In this document: in pieces, positions 12,281 to 24,862 of the stretch
Layout of the letters: every line of letters begins with the position of its first letter
How positions within the stretch are numbered: the stretch's first letter is position 1
Assembly: GCF_040412425.1 (NCBI RefSeq)
Contig: NC_089783.1
Coordinates: 37,374,125-37,438,124 of the forward strand
Direction: 5' to 3'
Length of the DNA stretch: 64,000 nucleotides
Source: Macrobrachium rosenbergii
Lineage: Eukaryota; Arthropoda; Malacostraca; Decapoda; Palaemonidae
Position numbers and translations under genes: made by a program
Notes under the pieces: model-generated
Databases searched by the model: none
The model's input: the letters and a program-made list of their open reading frames with translations, nothing else
What the model was told of the DNA's origin: nothing

Positions 12281-12664
12281 TTCTGTAAAAGAAAACGATT
12301 GTGACGGCTTTGTCTGTCCGTCCGCACTTTTCTGTCCGCCCACAAATCTTAAAAACTACTGAGGCTAGAGGGCTGCAAATTGGTATGTTGATCCTCCACC
12401 CTCCAAACATCAAACGCACCAAATTGTAGCCCTCTAGCCCCAGTAGTTTTTATTTTATTTAAGGTTAAATTCAGCCATAATCGTGGTTCTGGCAACGATA
12501 TAGGACAGGCCGACGTCCCGTGGATGAAAGTTTCATAGGCCACGGGTTATACAACATTATATGGAGATCACCGAGAGATAGATCTATTTTCGGTGGCCTT
12601 GATTATAAGCTGTACAGAAAACTCTATTGCGCCGAAGAAACTTCGGTGCATTTTTCACTTGTTT
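12281..12664 (+). mobile_element. family A element, copy 4
   Basis: Full block order from TTCTGTAAAAGAAAACGATT to the GCGCCGAAGAAACTTCGG hairpin and TTTTTCACTTG. The minus frame 12349-12543 is the recurrent family A frame. Confidence 0.88.
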
Positions 12665-13039
12665 ATTCTGAAGCAACGTCTTTATTCTCACACCTTCACA
12701 TGAGCAGATTTTCACCAGTCAACTCCTGCAGGAGGCTTTTTTCGTAAACTAAATAACGCTTCCTCGAAGACTTTCCTCCTAAGACTTCTTTCGGAACAAT
12801 TCGTCCCGAGTTTGACGAACTGGCGTCAGCCATTTTTCCCCCATACTGAGAAAATGGGCTTCAAAGATTTTGATATTATTCAGAGCTTCTAATTAGCTCA
12901 TCCTCTGCGGACATTTCGTTTAAAAATGTAACAACGCAAACAGCTGAAGTTTTGGTATGTTATAGTGTCGAAAACTGAGGCGCTTTGGCTGGAAAACTCA
13001 TAAACTTAAAAAAAAAGAAGTAAAAAATGCAAAAAAAAA
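12665..13039. other. single-copy DNA, nothing recognised
   Basis: Spacer between oppositely oriented family A copies; short A runs before 13040. Confidence 0.5.
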
Positions 13040-13455
13040 AGTAAAAAATGCACCGAAGTTTCTTCGGCGCAATCGAGTTTTCTTTATAGCCGTTATAGCC
13101 TATCATCAAGGCCACCGAAAATAGATCTATCTTTCGGTGGTCTAGGTATAATTTTGTATGAGCTGGGTCCCAGAAACTTTAACCACGGGCCGGTGGTAGC
13201 CTATCTTATATCGTTGCCAGAAGCACCATTATGGCTAACTTTAACCTTAAATAAAATAAAAACTATTAAGGATAGAGGGCTGCAATTTTGTATGCTTGAT
13301 GATTGGAGGGTGGATGATCAACATATCAATTTGTAGCCCTGTAGCCTCGGTAGTTTTTAAGATATGAGGGCGGACAGAAAAATGTACGGACAAAATAAAA
13401 TGTGGACAGACAGACAAAAGCCGGCACAATAGTTTTCTTTTACAGAAAACTAAAA
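13040..13455 (-). mobile_element. family A element, copy 5
   Basis: Near full length and inverted relative to copy 4. Both strands hold short open frames (13154-13336 plus, 13247-13429 minus) that recur in other copies. Confidence 0.88.
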
Positions 13456-14403
13456 TGGGATACGCCAGTTCGTCAAAACGGGGGCAAATTTACCCCGTAA
13501 TATCTCATCGTTTTGTGGGCCCTACGAAGAATTGAAGTCTCCTCACTCTAATACTAATTTAACATTACATTCATAGATTGCGTTTCATATCATGTCCTAA
13601 GTAATACTCGAAGTCGGTATATATCAAACTGCTGTTACAACAGAACCGTTATCTGCGCCCCGCTACACGAGAACGAACTAATTTAGGTGAAATTGTTAAT
13701 TTTCCTTTCAGTGAAACATCGGACTGAGTGATGCACATAATTGTTTTGATTTTGATCAGTGCAATACTTTTTTTTCTATCTTGTCACGACAAAAGAATCG
13801 TAACCATTTGTTTGATAAAAGTTTCTTGTTCGTCTCGTCTGTTTAATACTTTGTACTAATAAACCTTTTTTTTTTACTTTGTGCAGAAAATAAATAATAA
13901 AGAGAATAAAATCAATAAAAATTCAAAAAAGAATTAAAAGCTTTGAGTGTAGACTTTCAGTTAAAGTTTTTCATCCAAAAGCCTGAATATTTCCTGATTG
14001 ACTTCAGTAAGTGCAAAAAGATTTGCACATTAGAAAAAGTTGGCCAGGCCATGAAGAGACGAAAAAATATATACTTTCAATTTACATAAATAGAGAGAAA
14101 TTTTAATTGTGATGAGGCATTGTGATGAGGCATAGCTACCTAACCAAAGCTCAGTTACCTTTTAAAGCCATAGACATACCTGAAATCAATAGGTATTTAG
14201 GAAAAAAAACCTGAGTTTAACTTACTCAGGACATAAAGCAACATTACAGAAAATCTATCTTTTGTGTACAAGCCCTTTGTTTTTATTGAATAACAAGAAT
14301 GTCTTATGCTTTCTTCATATAGTCACTTCACACGTCAACTAAGACGTTGCAGATTACAGTAATACCATTTGTTATGGAGCCTGCCAGAGTAAGATTTTTT
14401 TTC

Positions 14404-14406
<3 letters not shown>
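13456..14406. other. single-copy AT-rich DNA, nothing recognised
   Basis: No repeat family, RNA-like fold or plausible coding frame. Confidence 0.5.

Positions 14407-14462
<56 letters not shown>
14407..14462. repeat. (GA)n microsatellite
   Basis: About 28 GA units. Confidence 0.97.
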
Positions 14463-14464
<2 letters not shown>

Positions 14465-14542
14465 TAGGTGTAATGGCATCGTAAGCGTCCTTAATATCAG
14501 TTTGAAGTAAATCGGATTAGAAGTTGATGACATCATCACGCC

Positions 14543-14628
14543 GAGGAGAAGAGGAGGAGGAGGAGGAGGAGGAGGAGGAGGAGGAGGAGGAAGAGGAGGC
14601 GGAGGGAGAGGAGGAGGAGAAGGAGGAC
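14543..14628. repeat. imperfect (GGA)n array
   Basis: GGA units with AAG and GCG interruptions. The minus frame 14517-14795 (poly-Ser stretch) covers it and its flank and has no recognised domain. Confidence 0.9.
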
Positions 14629-15324
14629 AATAAAAAAAAAGAAATCAGCGAGAGCACAAGTAAAAGCCAAAGGTCGTCAACTTGATTAGAGGACAAAACA
14701 TAAATGATGACTCGACATTCACCGTTTTTACCCCGTGGCCACCTTAATACATCGCCTGGAGAGCCTCCTATCATCTCTTGAAGAATGGCTGCCATAACTT
14801 TAGGGGGAGGCTCTTAATCCGGAAAATCTTCATAGGACTTTCGGCCGAGATCTAAGAAAATCTCCGAATTCTTTGAAATAATTGTCTCCTCCGTGAAATC
14901 GATCCCGTTGGTATTTTTGTTTCTCGAAATATCACGACACCATTTTTTTTTTTTTTTTTTTTGCTTATTTTGGTGGTTCTATCTTTTTTATTTTATTTAT
15001 TTATTTATTTATTTTTTTTGCTTATTTCGGTTGTTCTAACATAATCTGTTTGTTACAATAATTTACTATAATTCCGTTAGCTGCTGCGAGTGCGAGATAA
15101 AGTGAGAAAAGCAATTGAATTTAATTTCTAAATATGAATTTTTTTTTTACGAACGTCCTTATTATTAATATTCTCACGACACCATTTTGTCTTTGTTTCT
15201 GTCTTATTTTGGCGATTCTCGTGTAGGTTGTTAACTGATTTACATTGATTTAACTATTGCGAGAGCACGATAAAATAACTGATATAATTTCACTTATTTA
15301 AAAAAACTTTTTTTCAACCTCTTT
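14629..15324. other. single-copy DNA with T runs
   Basis: Contains T homopolymers near 14944-14962 and a (TTTA)n stretch near 14990-15010. There is a loose internal duplication: CACGACACCATTTT occurs at about 14933 and 15176. Confidence 0.5.
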
Positions 15325-15695
15325 TCAGTTTTGTGCAAAAGAAAACTATTGCGCCGGCTTTGTCTGTCCGTCCGCACTTTTTCTGTCCGCCCTCAGATCT
15401 TAAAAACTACTGAGGCTAGAGGGCTGCAAATTGGTATGTTTATCATCCATCCTCCAATCATCAAAGTTACCAAATTCCATCCCTCTAGCCTCAGTGGTTT
15501 TTCTTTTATTTAAGGTTAAATTTAGCCATAGTCGTGCGTCTGGTAACGATATAGGACAAGCCATCACCGGCGGTGGTTAAAGTTTCATGGGCCGGGGCTC
15601 ATACAGTATTATATCGAGACCACCAAAAGATAGATCTATTTTCGGTGGCCTTGTTATACGCTATACAGAAAACTCGATTGCGCATTTTTTACTTG
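15325..15695 (+). mobile_element. family A element, copy 6
   Basis: Full left part. The right terminal hairpin is lost: GATTGCGCATTTTTTACTTG lacks the CGAAGAAACTTCGG segment. Confidence 0.87.
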
Positions 15696-16028
15696 TTTAA
15701 TATTCTCACAAGATCATTTGTTTTTGTTTTTGGTTCTGTCTTATTTTTGGTGATTCTCATTTAATTTTTTTTACTGATTTACATTAATTCAACTGTTGTG
15801 AGAGCACAATAAAATTATATGATTTATTCGTAAAAAAATTTCTAAAATCTTTGCAACAAATTCTTTCGCTCGTATAATTAAATAAAAATGGAATCTGTTC
15901 TGGTCTTATCTAACTATAGAAGCATTACTAGCTTGAAACAGCATCCTTTACCATTGCTTGTAGAACCCTTAAAGAAATGGACCATTTATCTTTAGGTTAA
16001 ATATTTTTTCTCTGAGGAACTCACCACA
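15696..16028. other. single-copy DNA, nothing recognised
   Basis: The motif TGTTTTTGTTTTTGGTTCTG (15718) loosely echoes sequence near 15187, suggesting an old duplication that brackets family A copy 6. Confidence 0.4.
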
Positions 16029-16115
<87 letters not shown>

Positions 16116-16215
16116 TGACTTGAAATTCAAGCTTCCAAAGAATATGGTGTTCATTCGAAAGAAGTAACAGAAGGTAATGAGAAATAAAGAAAGAAGAGAT
16201 TACTCATTAAAAAAA
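16029..16215 (-). mobile_element. family E 3' end with (AAT)n tail
   Basis: Read on the minus strand, a segment ending GAACACCATATTCTTTGGAA and GCTTGAATTTCAAGTCAGT runs directly into about 28 AAT units. The 5' part (to about 16215) matches the copies at 23.2 and 34.0 kb. The microsatellite is most simply the element's tail. The minus frame 15969-16154 is poly-Ile from this array. Confidence 0.78.
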
Positions 16216-16440
16216 TGAATCAACAAATTAATAAATAATTAGATTAAAATGTAAGTAAATTATTGAAATACAAGGTAATGCTATTAATATATAGGTAATA
16301 TTTAATAAATAGATGTAGTTCAGCTGAGCAGGTACCTTGCTGATATTCAAGAAAATAATTACAGAAACTGCTTTATCTTATACAATTGCCAGATTAGTGA
16401 GACCAAAATTTTCTTAGGAATATGTTTTTGTTCAAAAATT

Positions 16441-16612
16441 TTTTCTCTTTTCATTTATTTTTATTTATTTAGTTTTATTTATTTATTTTATATATTTATT
16501 TTTTATTTATTTATTTTTATTTATTATTTTTATTTATTTTTATTTATTTAATAATTTTAAGTTATTTATTTTCATTTATTTTTATTTATTTATTTATTTT
16601 TATTTATTACAG
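16441..16612. repeat. (TTTAT)n/(TTTA)n low-complexity region
   Basis: Irregular TTTATT and TTTTATT units. Confidence 0.9.
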
Positions 16613-17045
16613 AAAAGGTATGTATCTACTATAACATTAGTAGTAGATTTTGCATGAAACTTTAGTAGGGAGTGAAAAGGAAATAATTTTATTTATTTAG
16701 AAATACTTCCAAATAAACACAGCCATGATAATACCAATTGAGATTCTCTGAATACAGATAAAGTAACTTCATTTAAAACCATTTTTGTTACACCACATTT
16801 CCATTCAGACTTTGTAATGGGGAGCAAATCCTGGCTGTAAAATAGATGGGCTGCAATTAATTCTTATGGAATGGATGGCGCTACGCCATTTTATGGTAAA
16901 AGTAAAGGAATATATATTACGGTTCTCTGTATAAAACAATACAACTTTTATTCTTCAGTCCCATTTGCTTTCGAAGTTTCTGTAGATTTTTTCTTGATAT
17001 GTTCGAAATGTACTGTACATGTCGGCTATTATTTTTGCATTCTTT
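16613..17045. other. single-copy DNA, nothing recognised
   Basis: A 60-codon plus frame (16871-17053) has no recognisable domain. Confidence 0.4.
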
Positions 17046-17393
17046 ATTATTGACCATCCGCCCCGGCACCCCAAAGGATGGTAGTGCCGGCAGTGCACCT
17101 CATGCTGTGCATAGTAGGCATTACTCAAGGTTCTTTGCAGCGTGCCTTCGGCCCCAGCTGCAACCCATTTCGTTCCTTTTACTGTACCTCCTTTCATATT
17201 CTCTTTCTTCCATCTTACTTTTCACCCTCTCCTAACATCTAATTCATAGTGCAACTGCGACGTTTTCCTCCTGTTACCCCTTTCAAACCTTTTACTGTCA
17301 ATTTCCGTTTCAGCTCTGAATGACCTCAGTGGTTCCAGTGTTTGGCCTTTGGCCTAAATTCTATATACAATTTAATTCAATTATTGACCATCC
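17046..17393 (+). mobile_element. family B SINE, copy 3, with perfect 14-bp target-site duplication
   Basis: ATTATTGACCATCC at 17046-17059 is repeated exactly at 17380-17393. The element body is therefore 17060-17379 (320 bp), which fixes both family ends: GCCCCGGCACCCC at the left and ATACAATTTAATTCA at the right. Duplications of this length are typical of target-primed retroposition. The minus frame 16955-17197 is the recurrent family B frame. Confidence 0.93.
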
Positions 17394-17431
17394 CGTACTC
17401 GAAATATAGTTGTAGAAACCTCACTACTTGC

Positions 17432-19637
17432 GTAATGATTTATTTCACTCGTGACCATCAGTGTTGCTTCTTTAATTATTACTATCTGTAATATTATTCA
17501 CTCATTCATAAATTACTTCATTCATAACCATCAGTATTGTTTCTTTAGCTATTTCTGTCTGTAATATTATTCATTCATTCATAGATTACTTCATTCATGA
17601 CCATCAATATTGTTTCTTTAGCTATCACTGTCTGTAATATTATTCACTCATTCATAGATTACTTCATTCATGACCATCAGCATTGTTTCTTTAGCTATCA
17701 CTGTCTGTAATATTATTCATTATTCATAGATTACTTCATTCATGACCATCAGCATTGTTTCTTTAGCTATCACTGTCTGTAATATTATTCACTTATTCAT
17801 AGATTACTTCATTCATGACCATCAGCATTGTTTCTTTAGCTATCACTGTCTGTAATATTATTCACTCATTCATAGATTACTTCATTCATGACCATCAGCA
17901 TTGTTTCTTTAGCTATCACTGTCTGTAATATTATTCACTCATTCATAGATTACTTCATTCATGACCATCAGTATTGTTTCTTTAGCTATTACTATCTGTA
18001 ATACTATTCACTCATTCATAGATTACTTCATTCATAACCATCAGTATTGTTTCTTTAGCTATTTCTGTCTGTAATATTATTCATTCATTCGTAGATTACT
18101 TCATTCATGACTATCAATATTGTTTCTTTAGCTATCACTGTCTGTAATATTATTCACTCATTCATAGATTACTTCATTCATGACCATCAGCATTGTTTTC
18201 TTTAGCTATTTCTGTCTGTAAATTATTCATTCATTCGTAGATTACTTCATTCATGACTATCAATATTGTTTCTTTAGCTATCACTGTCTGTAATATTATT
18301 CACTCATTCATAGATTACTTCATTCATGACCATCAGTATTGTTTCTTTAGCTATTACTATCTGTAATACTATTCACTCATTCATAGATTACTTCATTCAT
18401 AACCATCAGTATTGTTTCTTTAGCTATTTCTGTCTGTAATATTATTCATTCATTCGTAGATTACTTCATTCATGACTATCAATATTGTTTCTTTAGCTAT
18501 CACTGTCTGTAAAGAATTCACTCATTCATAGATTACTTCATTCATGACCATCAGCATTGTTTCTTTAGCTATTTCTGTCTGTAATATTATTCATTCATTC
18601 GTAGATTACTTCATTCATGACTATCAATATTGTTTCTTTAGCTATCACTGTCTGTAATATTATTCACTCATTCATAGATTACTTCATTCATGACCATCAG
18701 TATTGTTTCTTTAGCTATTTCTGTCTGTAATATTATTCATTCATTCGTAGATTACTTCATTCATGACTATCAATATTGTTTCTTTAGCTATCACTGTCTG
18801 TAATATTATTCACTCATTCATAGATTACTTCATTCATGACCATCAGTATTGTTTCTTTAGCTATTACTATCTGTAATACTATTCACTCATTCATAGATTA
18901 CTTCATTCATAACCATCAGTATTGTTTCTTTAGCTATTTCTGTCTGTAATATTATTCATTCATTCGTAGATTACTTCATTCATGACTATCAATATTGTTT
19001 CTTTAGCTATCATTTAATATTATTCACTCATTCATAGATTACTTCATTCATAACCATCAGTATTGTTTCGTTAGCTATTTCCGTCTGTAATATTATTCAT
19101 TCATTCATAGATTACTTCATTCCTGACCATCAATATTGTTTCTTTAGCTATCACTGTCTGTAATATTATTCATTCATTCGTAGATTACTTCATTCATGAC
19201 TATCAATATTGTTTCTTTAGCTATCACTGTTTCCTGACCATCAATATTGTTTCTTTAGCTATCACTGTCTGTAATATTATTCATTCATTCGTAGATTACT
19301 TCATTCATGACTATCAATATTGTTTCTTTAGCTATCACTGTCTGTAATATTATTCATTCATTCATAGATTACTTCATTCCTGACCATCAATATTGTTTCT
19401 TTAGCTATTTCTGTCTGTAATATTATTCACTCATTCATAGATTACTTCATTCATGACCATCAATATTGTTTCTTTAGCTATAACCGTCTGTAATATTATT
19501 CACCCATTCATAGATCACTTCATTCATGACCATCAATAATATTATTCACCCATTCATAGATTACTTGATTCATGACCATCAGTATTGTTTCTTTAGGTAT
19601 CACCATCTGTAATATTATTCACCCATTCATAGATTAC
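17432..19637. repeat. satellite array, 73-bp unit, about 30 copies
   Basis: The unit contains TAGATTACTTCATTCATGAC, CATCAGTATTGTTTCTTTAG and CTATCACTGTCTGTAATATT followed by ATTCACTCATTCA. Variants at fixed sites (GACCATCAG/GACTATCAA/AACCATCAG; TATCACTGTC/TATTTCTGTC/TATTACTATC; CATTCATAG/CATTCGTAG) recur in set order. The TATTACTATC variant sits at 17987, 18352 and 18862, which is 365 and 510 bp apart, about 5 and 7 units. That indicates higher-order repeats. Truncated units occur near 18510, 19010, 19220 and 19530. Confidence 0.96.
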
Positions 19638-19679
19638 CGCGCCGGGTCATATTTTTGGTACCGTACGAAACAATAAAGC

Positions 19680-19880
19680 TCAATATCCTGAAAGAATTTT
19701 TCCCTGTTTGTAAGGCTTAAAAGATGCATTGCTTCCGAACATTTCTAAAAACATTTTGCAAAGCAAATCGACGCACGATTGAAAAGGATTCAGTATTTTC
19801 ATGAGTGACTGTATCAGTGTTTTGGAGGGGTTGCAATACGCATTAACTACCGTGATCATTTTTTGAGCAGGGGCCACCAA
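19680..19880 (-). CDS. unrecognised open frame, possible exon fragment
   Basis: A 66-codon minus frame (contains MITVVNAYCNPSKTLIQSL and ends GKILSGY) with mixed, protein-like composition, unlike the simple-repeat frames around it. It has no ATG at its beginning; the first ATG is a few codons in. It stays open for some codons upstream into an A-run. I recognise no family. It could be an exon, a fragment of an old mobile element or chance. Confidence 0.15.
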   Translation of the reverse strand: MVAPAQKMITVVNAYCNPSKTLIQSLMKILNPFQSCVDLLCKMFLEMFGSNASFKPYKQGKILSGY

Positions 19881-19944
19881 ATGATTTTTTTTTATTAGTT
19901 CTTATTTTTTTTTTTTTTAAGGAAGTTGTAATTATTTATACATT

Positions 19945-20560
19945 TATTTGTTACATATGTATAATTTATGTCAGTGCATCATTACTTGTTAAAATCTGGT
20001 GATTCTCTTAATGGAACGAAAGCTGTTATACAAATTATTTAAAATATTTTAAATATTTTGTATTACTTTCATTTGGACAATTAATTGTCATTCCATATTA
20101 AAATCTAGGGTTCTCTTTATGACACGAAAGCTGTTTATTTTGCTAATATTTTCAAACTTATTTATGTAAACAGTTCAGGAAAATTTAAATATGTATATAT
20201 TACTTTCATCTGTACAGTTTATGTTAGTGCGCCATTCCCTTTTAAAATCTACTGTAGGGGTTGTCTTTCTGAAATGAAGTCTGTTTATTTTAACACTAAT
20301 TTCAAACATATATAATCAACAATTCAGGGAGGCATAAAATATTCGAATATAATTTTCATCTGTACAATTTCTGTTAGTGTGTCATTCTCTATTGAAACCT
20401 AGGGATTCACTGTTTTAAAACATCAAAATATAATTTTCATCTGCGTAGTTTATTCTAGTGTGTCATCCTCTATTGAAACCTAGGCATTGCCTGTATGAAA
20501 CGAAAGCAGTTTACTTAGAAATTAATTTAAAACTTATTTTATGGAAGCACTGCAAAATAT
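19945..20560. repeat. old, diverged tandem repeat
   Basis: Five anchors of the type GTCATTCCATATTAAAATCT..GGGTTCTCT lie at about 19978, 20087, 20230, 20380 and 20462. Each is followed by ACGAAAGCTGTTTATTT or a variant and TTTCATCTGTACAGTTTATG. Spacing runs from 82 to 150 bp because of deletions, so the array is ancient. Confidence 0.75.
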
Positions 20561-21012
20561 TCCTGTCAATGAATATCGTTATTTACCAAATGCTGTTCGA
20601 TTCCTGACTAAGCTTGAAACAGAATAGACATAAGCGCATCATATCTATTCATATTACATCATGTATCAATTCTTATCGAATCGCCTGAATCTGAACCATA
20701 ATATATGTCATATAGATTAAGTGACAGTGCTTGAGTTTGTATATATTTATGGGTAAGCAACTATGTATAACTATGTATATGGCTGTGCATTATGTTCTGG
20801 AAATATTTCAAAAAATAATACAGGATAACATAACCAGAAAAGGATACAAAAGGCAAATGAATTAAGTATATACGTTTGATATATCACAGGAAGCCTAGAA
20901 AGTCTGGAAATGTGAATGAAAATATCCACTTCTGATCGGCTATGAATAAGTTTTCCTTTGCAATCAGCGTTAGGGTGTTCATTACAATATGTAATCAGTA
21001 CTATACTTCTGC

Positions 21013-21014
<2 letters not shown>
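20561..21014. other. single-copy AT-rich DNA, nothing recognised
   Basis: The minus frame 20771-21085 includes a poly-Asn stretch from the next array and no recognised domain. Confidence 0.4.
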
Positions 21015-21058
<44 letters not shown>

Positions 21059-21158
21059 TATTATTATTATTATTTCTTCCATCACATCCTTTTTTTCAGT
21101 ATTTTACGAAATTTTGCATAACTAATATTTTAATAATTTTTCTACTGGTAAACATAAG

Positions 21159-21224
<66 letters not shown>

Positions 21225-21235
21225 TTTTTATTATA

Positions 21236-21296
<61 letters not shown>

Positions 21297-21375
21297 CCAT
21301 CGCATCCCTCTTTCCAGTATTTTACGAAATTTTTCATAAATAATATTTTAATAATTCTTCTACTGATAAACACAG

Positions 21376-21407
<32 letters not shown>

Positions 21408-21408
21408 A

Positions 21409-21463
<55 letters not shown>

Positions 21464-21464
21464 G
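21015..21464. repeat. (ATT)n-punctuated tandem repeat
   Basis: ATT arrays (21015-21073, 21160-21296, 21377-21463) alternate with an 85-bp spacer present twice (21075-21158 and 21297-21376: CCATCACATCC/CCATCGCATCC, CAGTATTTTACGAAATTTT, AATATTTTAATAAT, CTACTGGTAAACA). A degenerate third spacer lies at 21770-21830. The fold-back at 21.5-21.7 kb sits in the third ATT array. Confidence 0.9.
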
Positions 21465-21494
21465 AAAAATACTCATAGTAGAATGTGTCTTAAA

Positions 21495-21696
21495 ATGGAG
21501 AAACAAATCCTTAGTTATGTATATGTACATATATTTAAAGATAAAACCGTGCAGAAAGCTTTCGGGGATCTGCTCGGTTGGAATGTTACATCAACGCGTC
21601 AGATTGAGAAGGGGAACCAAACAGATTCCCGAAAGCTATCTCTCCAGTTTTATCTTTAAATATATTTACATATACATAACTGTGGATTTGTTTCTC

Positions 21697-21699
<3 letters not shown>
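21495..21699. mobile_element. fold-back element F1 inside (ATT)n
   Basis: Inverted arms of about 75 bp: ATGGAGAAACAAATCC at 21495 pairs with GGATTTGTTTCTCCAT at 21684, and GATAAAACCGTGCAGAAAGC with the 21631-21657 region. The palindrome lies between two ATT arrays. The right arm has a hammerhead-like relic at 21604-21634: TTGAGAA, stem GGGGAA/TTCCC, then GAAA. Open frames across it (21462-21659, 21517-21819) are incidental. Confidence 0.8.

Positions 21700-21756
<57 letters not shown>
21697..21756. repeat. (ATT)n microsatellite
   Basis: About 20 ATT units on the far side of fold-back F1. Confidence 0.95.
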
Positions 21757-21830
21757 ATAGCACTACATCACATCTCATGTGCCCCATCCCTCTTCAGTAT
21801 TTTTCTAGAGTTTGGATAACTATTATTTTT

Positions 21831-22240
21831 TAACTGTATTCTCTTGGCGGGGGAACTTTGCATATAAAAGCTGGAATTTTGAAGCTATTGAAGAGATCTC
21901 TTCTTAACGAGCGGAAATCTTAAAGTTGGAATGAGACTCATTCCGCCTTAATTCCGCTCTTGAGTGAAAGCCGCCCGCTTTACTTTAAAGGCTTATTAAA
22001 ACAAAGGGGAAATTAAGAGGAAATAAAAAGTTCTGAACAAAGAATCTGAATAGATTGGAGGAAAGTGATGAAGTTTAAAGTCGCCGTATATTTGACGGTA
22101 GATAATAAGGCTGGGATTAGTTTATATTCAAAGGGAAATGTATCTGTAATTTAAAAGTTTCTAATGACCCGATACGTGACAAGAAATGTATTGCCCAGCG
22201 TTAAAAAGAAGCTGAGGATGTCAAAGGTTATCTGTAAATT
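21831..22240. other. single-copy DNA, nothing recognised
   Basis: Slightly less AT-rich than its surroundings; no open frame of note. Confidence 0.5.
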
Positions 22241-22398
22241 CTTTTGTAATGTACTGTACCAGTTAAAGTTAGCAGAAGTGTTTCAGTTGAAACGGTCCCA
22301 TGCAATGAAGGATTAAGTTTTCAGCCCTCAATATTTTTCGGATATGTTTCACTGAGAAAACATTGAGTATATATATGTACATATATATATATATATTG

Positions 22399-22473
<75 letters not shown>

Positions 22474-22613
22474 ATATATATATACATATATACTCAATGT
22501 TTTCTCAGTGAAACATATCCAAAAATATTGAGGGCTGAAAACTTAATCCTTCATTGCATGGGACCGTTTTAACTGAAACACTTCTGCTAATTTTAACTGG
22601 TACAGTACATTAC

Positions 22614-22616
<3 letters not shown>
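22241..22616. repeat. long inverted repeat with (TA)n loop
   Basis: The left arm (22241-22378) and right arm (22487-22616) are near-perfect complements over about 130 bp. Paired landmarks are TTTGTAATGTACTGTACCAG with CTGGTACAGTACATTACAAA, CAGCCCTCAATATTT with AAATATTGAGGGCTG, and TTTCACTGAGAAAACATTGA with TCAATGTTTTCTCAGTGAAA. The loop is about 105 bp of TA repeat. Only a few mismatches are seen, so the inversion-duplication is recent or maintained. Frames 22269-22487 (minus) and 22363-22572 (plus) are mirror images from the two arms. Confidence 0.93.
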
Positions 22617-22669
<53 letters not shown>

Positions 22670-22690
22670 TCTGTGTGTGTGTGTGTGGGG
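22617..22690. repeat. (GA)n-(TG)n array
   Basis: About 25 GA units, then TG units, starting exactly at the right end of the long inverted repeat. Confidence 0.95.
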
Positions 22691-23049
22691 GTGGAATTAG
22701 AATTCTTGCAGTCGCCTGTACTGAAATCCACGCCAATTTTAAATATGCTGCAGATATATTCCAAATTCTTGCAAATTCACAGAAATGCAGCAACCTGCTT
22801 CATTTCATATCTAACTGTGGCATAGTACACAGCCTAAAAACTGGGAAGAATCTTACTGGAAGAGTATCTTAGAAATTCCTGGATGCATTTACTTTCAGGT
22901 TCGAAGTAGGAGAAAGGTTGCCTGTACCAGCTGATTCTAATATATATATATGGAAGTGACGTAAAAAAAGTATTGCATAGATGCTAGACATGGAGTGTTT
23001 GGAGCGAAAGGGTGTTGAGAATTTTCGGAAATTTGTTCAGTTGTTTGAA

Positions 23050-23050
<1 letters not shown>
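22691..23050. other. single-copy DNA, nothing recognised
   Basis: Short frames run out of the flanking arrays and carry no domain. Confidence 0.4.
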
Positions 23051-23130
<80 letters not shown>

Positions 23131-23320
23131 AATATGAAACCTATTCTTCACATGGAACAATCCCACCACAGGGCCATTGACTTGAAATTCAAGCTTCCAA
23201 AGAATATGGGATTCATTAGGAAGAAGTAAGAGGAGGTAAAAGGCAATAAAGAAAGATGAGATCTCACATATTAAAAATGAAAAAAAAAAACCTAATAAAT
23301 TAATAAATATATAAAAGTGT
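23051..23320 (-). mobile_element. family E 3' end with (AAT)n tail
   Basis: Read on the minus strand: AT-rich lead, GATCTCATCTTTCTTTATTG, CCTCTTACTTCTTCC, GGAAGCTTGAATTTCAAGTC, TGGAACAA.. and CAGAATAAT, then about 26 AAT units. It matches the 34.0-kb copy over roughly 190 bp, and the tRNA-headed SINE at 10.5 kb only over the last 70 bp. Confidence 0.8.
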
Positions 23321-23740
23321 ATTTAAATGCAAGGAGAATAGTTTGATTAGTAAAGAAAAACATTGACAAGCACACGTGGGGAAACAGGATGTGGCGAGGA
23401 AAAGACTGCAAGTATAGGCGTTCAAATGTGCAAGAACTACTTGGCTGAAGCAATAGTTAGAAGAATGTTTGCGGTTTAATCGAGAGTAAAAATCCACATG
23501 GTTTTGTTTACTTGGATAGTAAAGGTTGGGAATGGGGATATAAATGCAACTGAGGTAAATAGGAGGCCATATTCCGATCTCAAGGTTTGGCAACGACTTG
23601 GACCAGTGTGTCCAGAATAATCCTTTTTTGATTTTGTTTACCTACCCAGTGAGTATGTGTGTTTGTGTGAGTACGCGTGTGCGTGTGCATATCTAAAGTC
23701 CCATACACGTACACAAACACACACACGTATATATATGTAT
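23321..23740. other. single-copy DNA, nothing recognised
   Basis: A 97-codon minus frame (23300-23593) shows no recognised domain. Confidence 0.4.
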
Positions 23741-23744
23741 AAGA

Positions 23745-24862
<1,118 letters not shown>

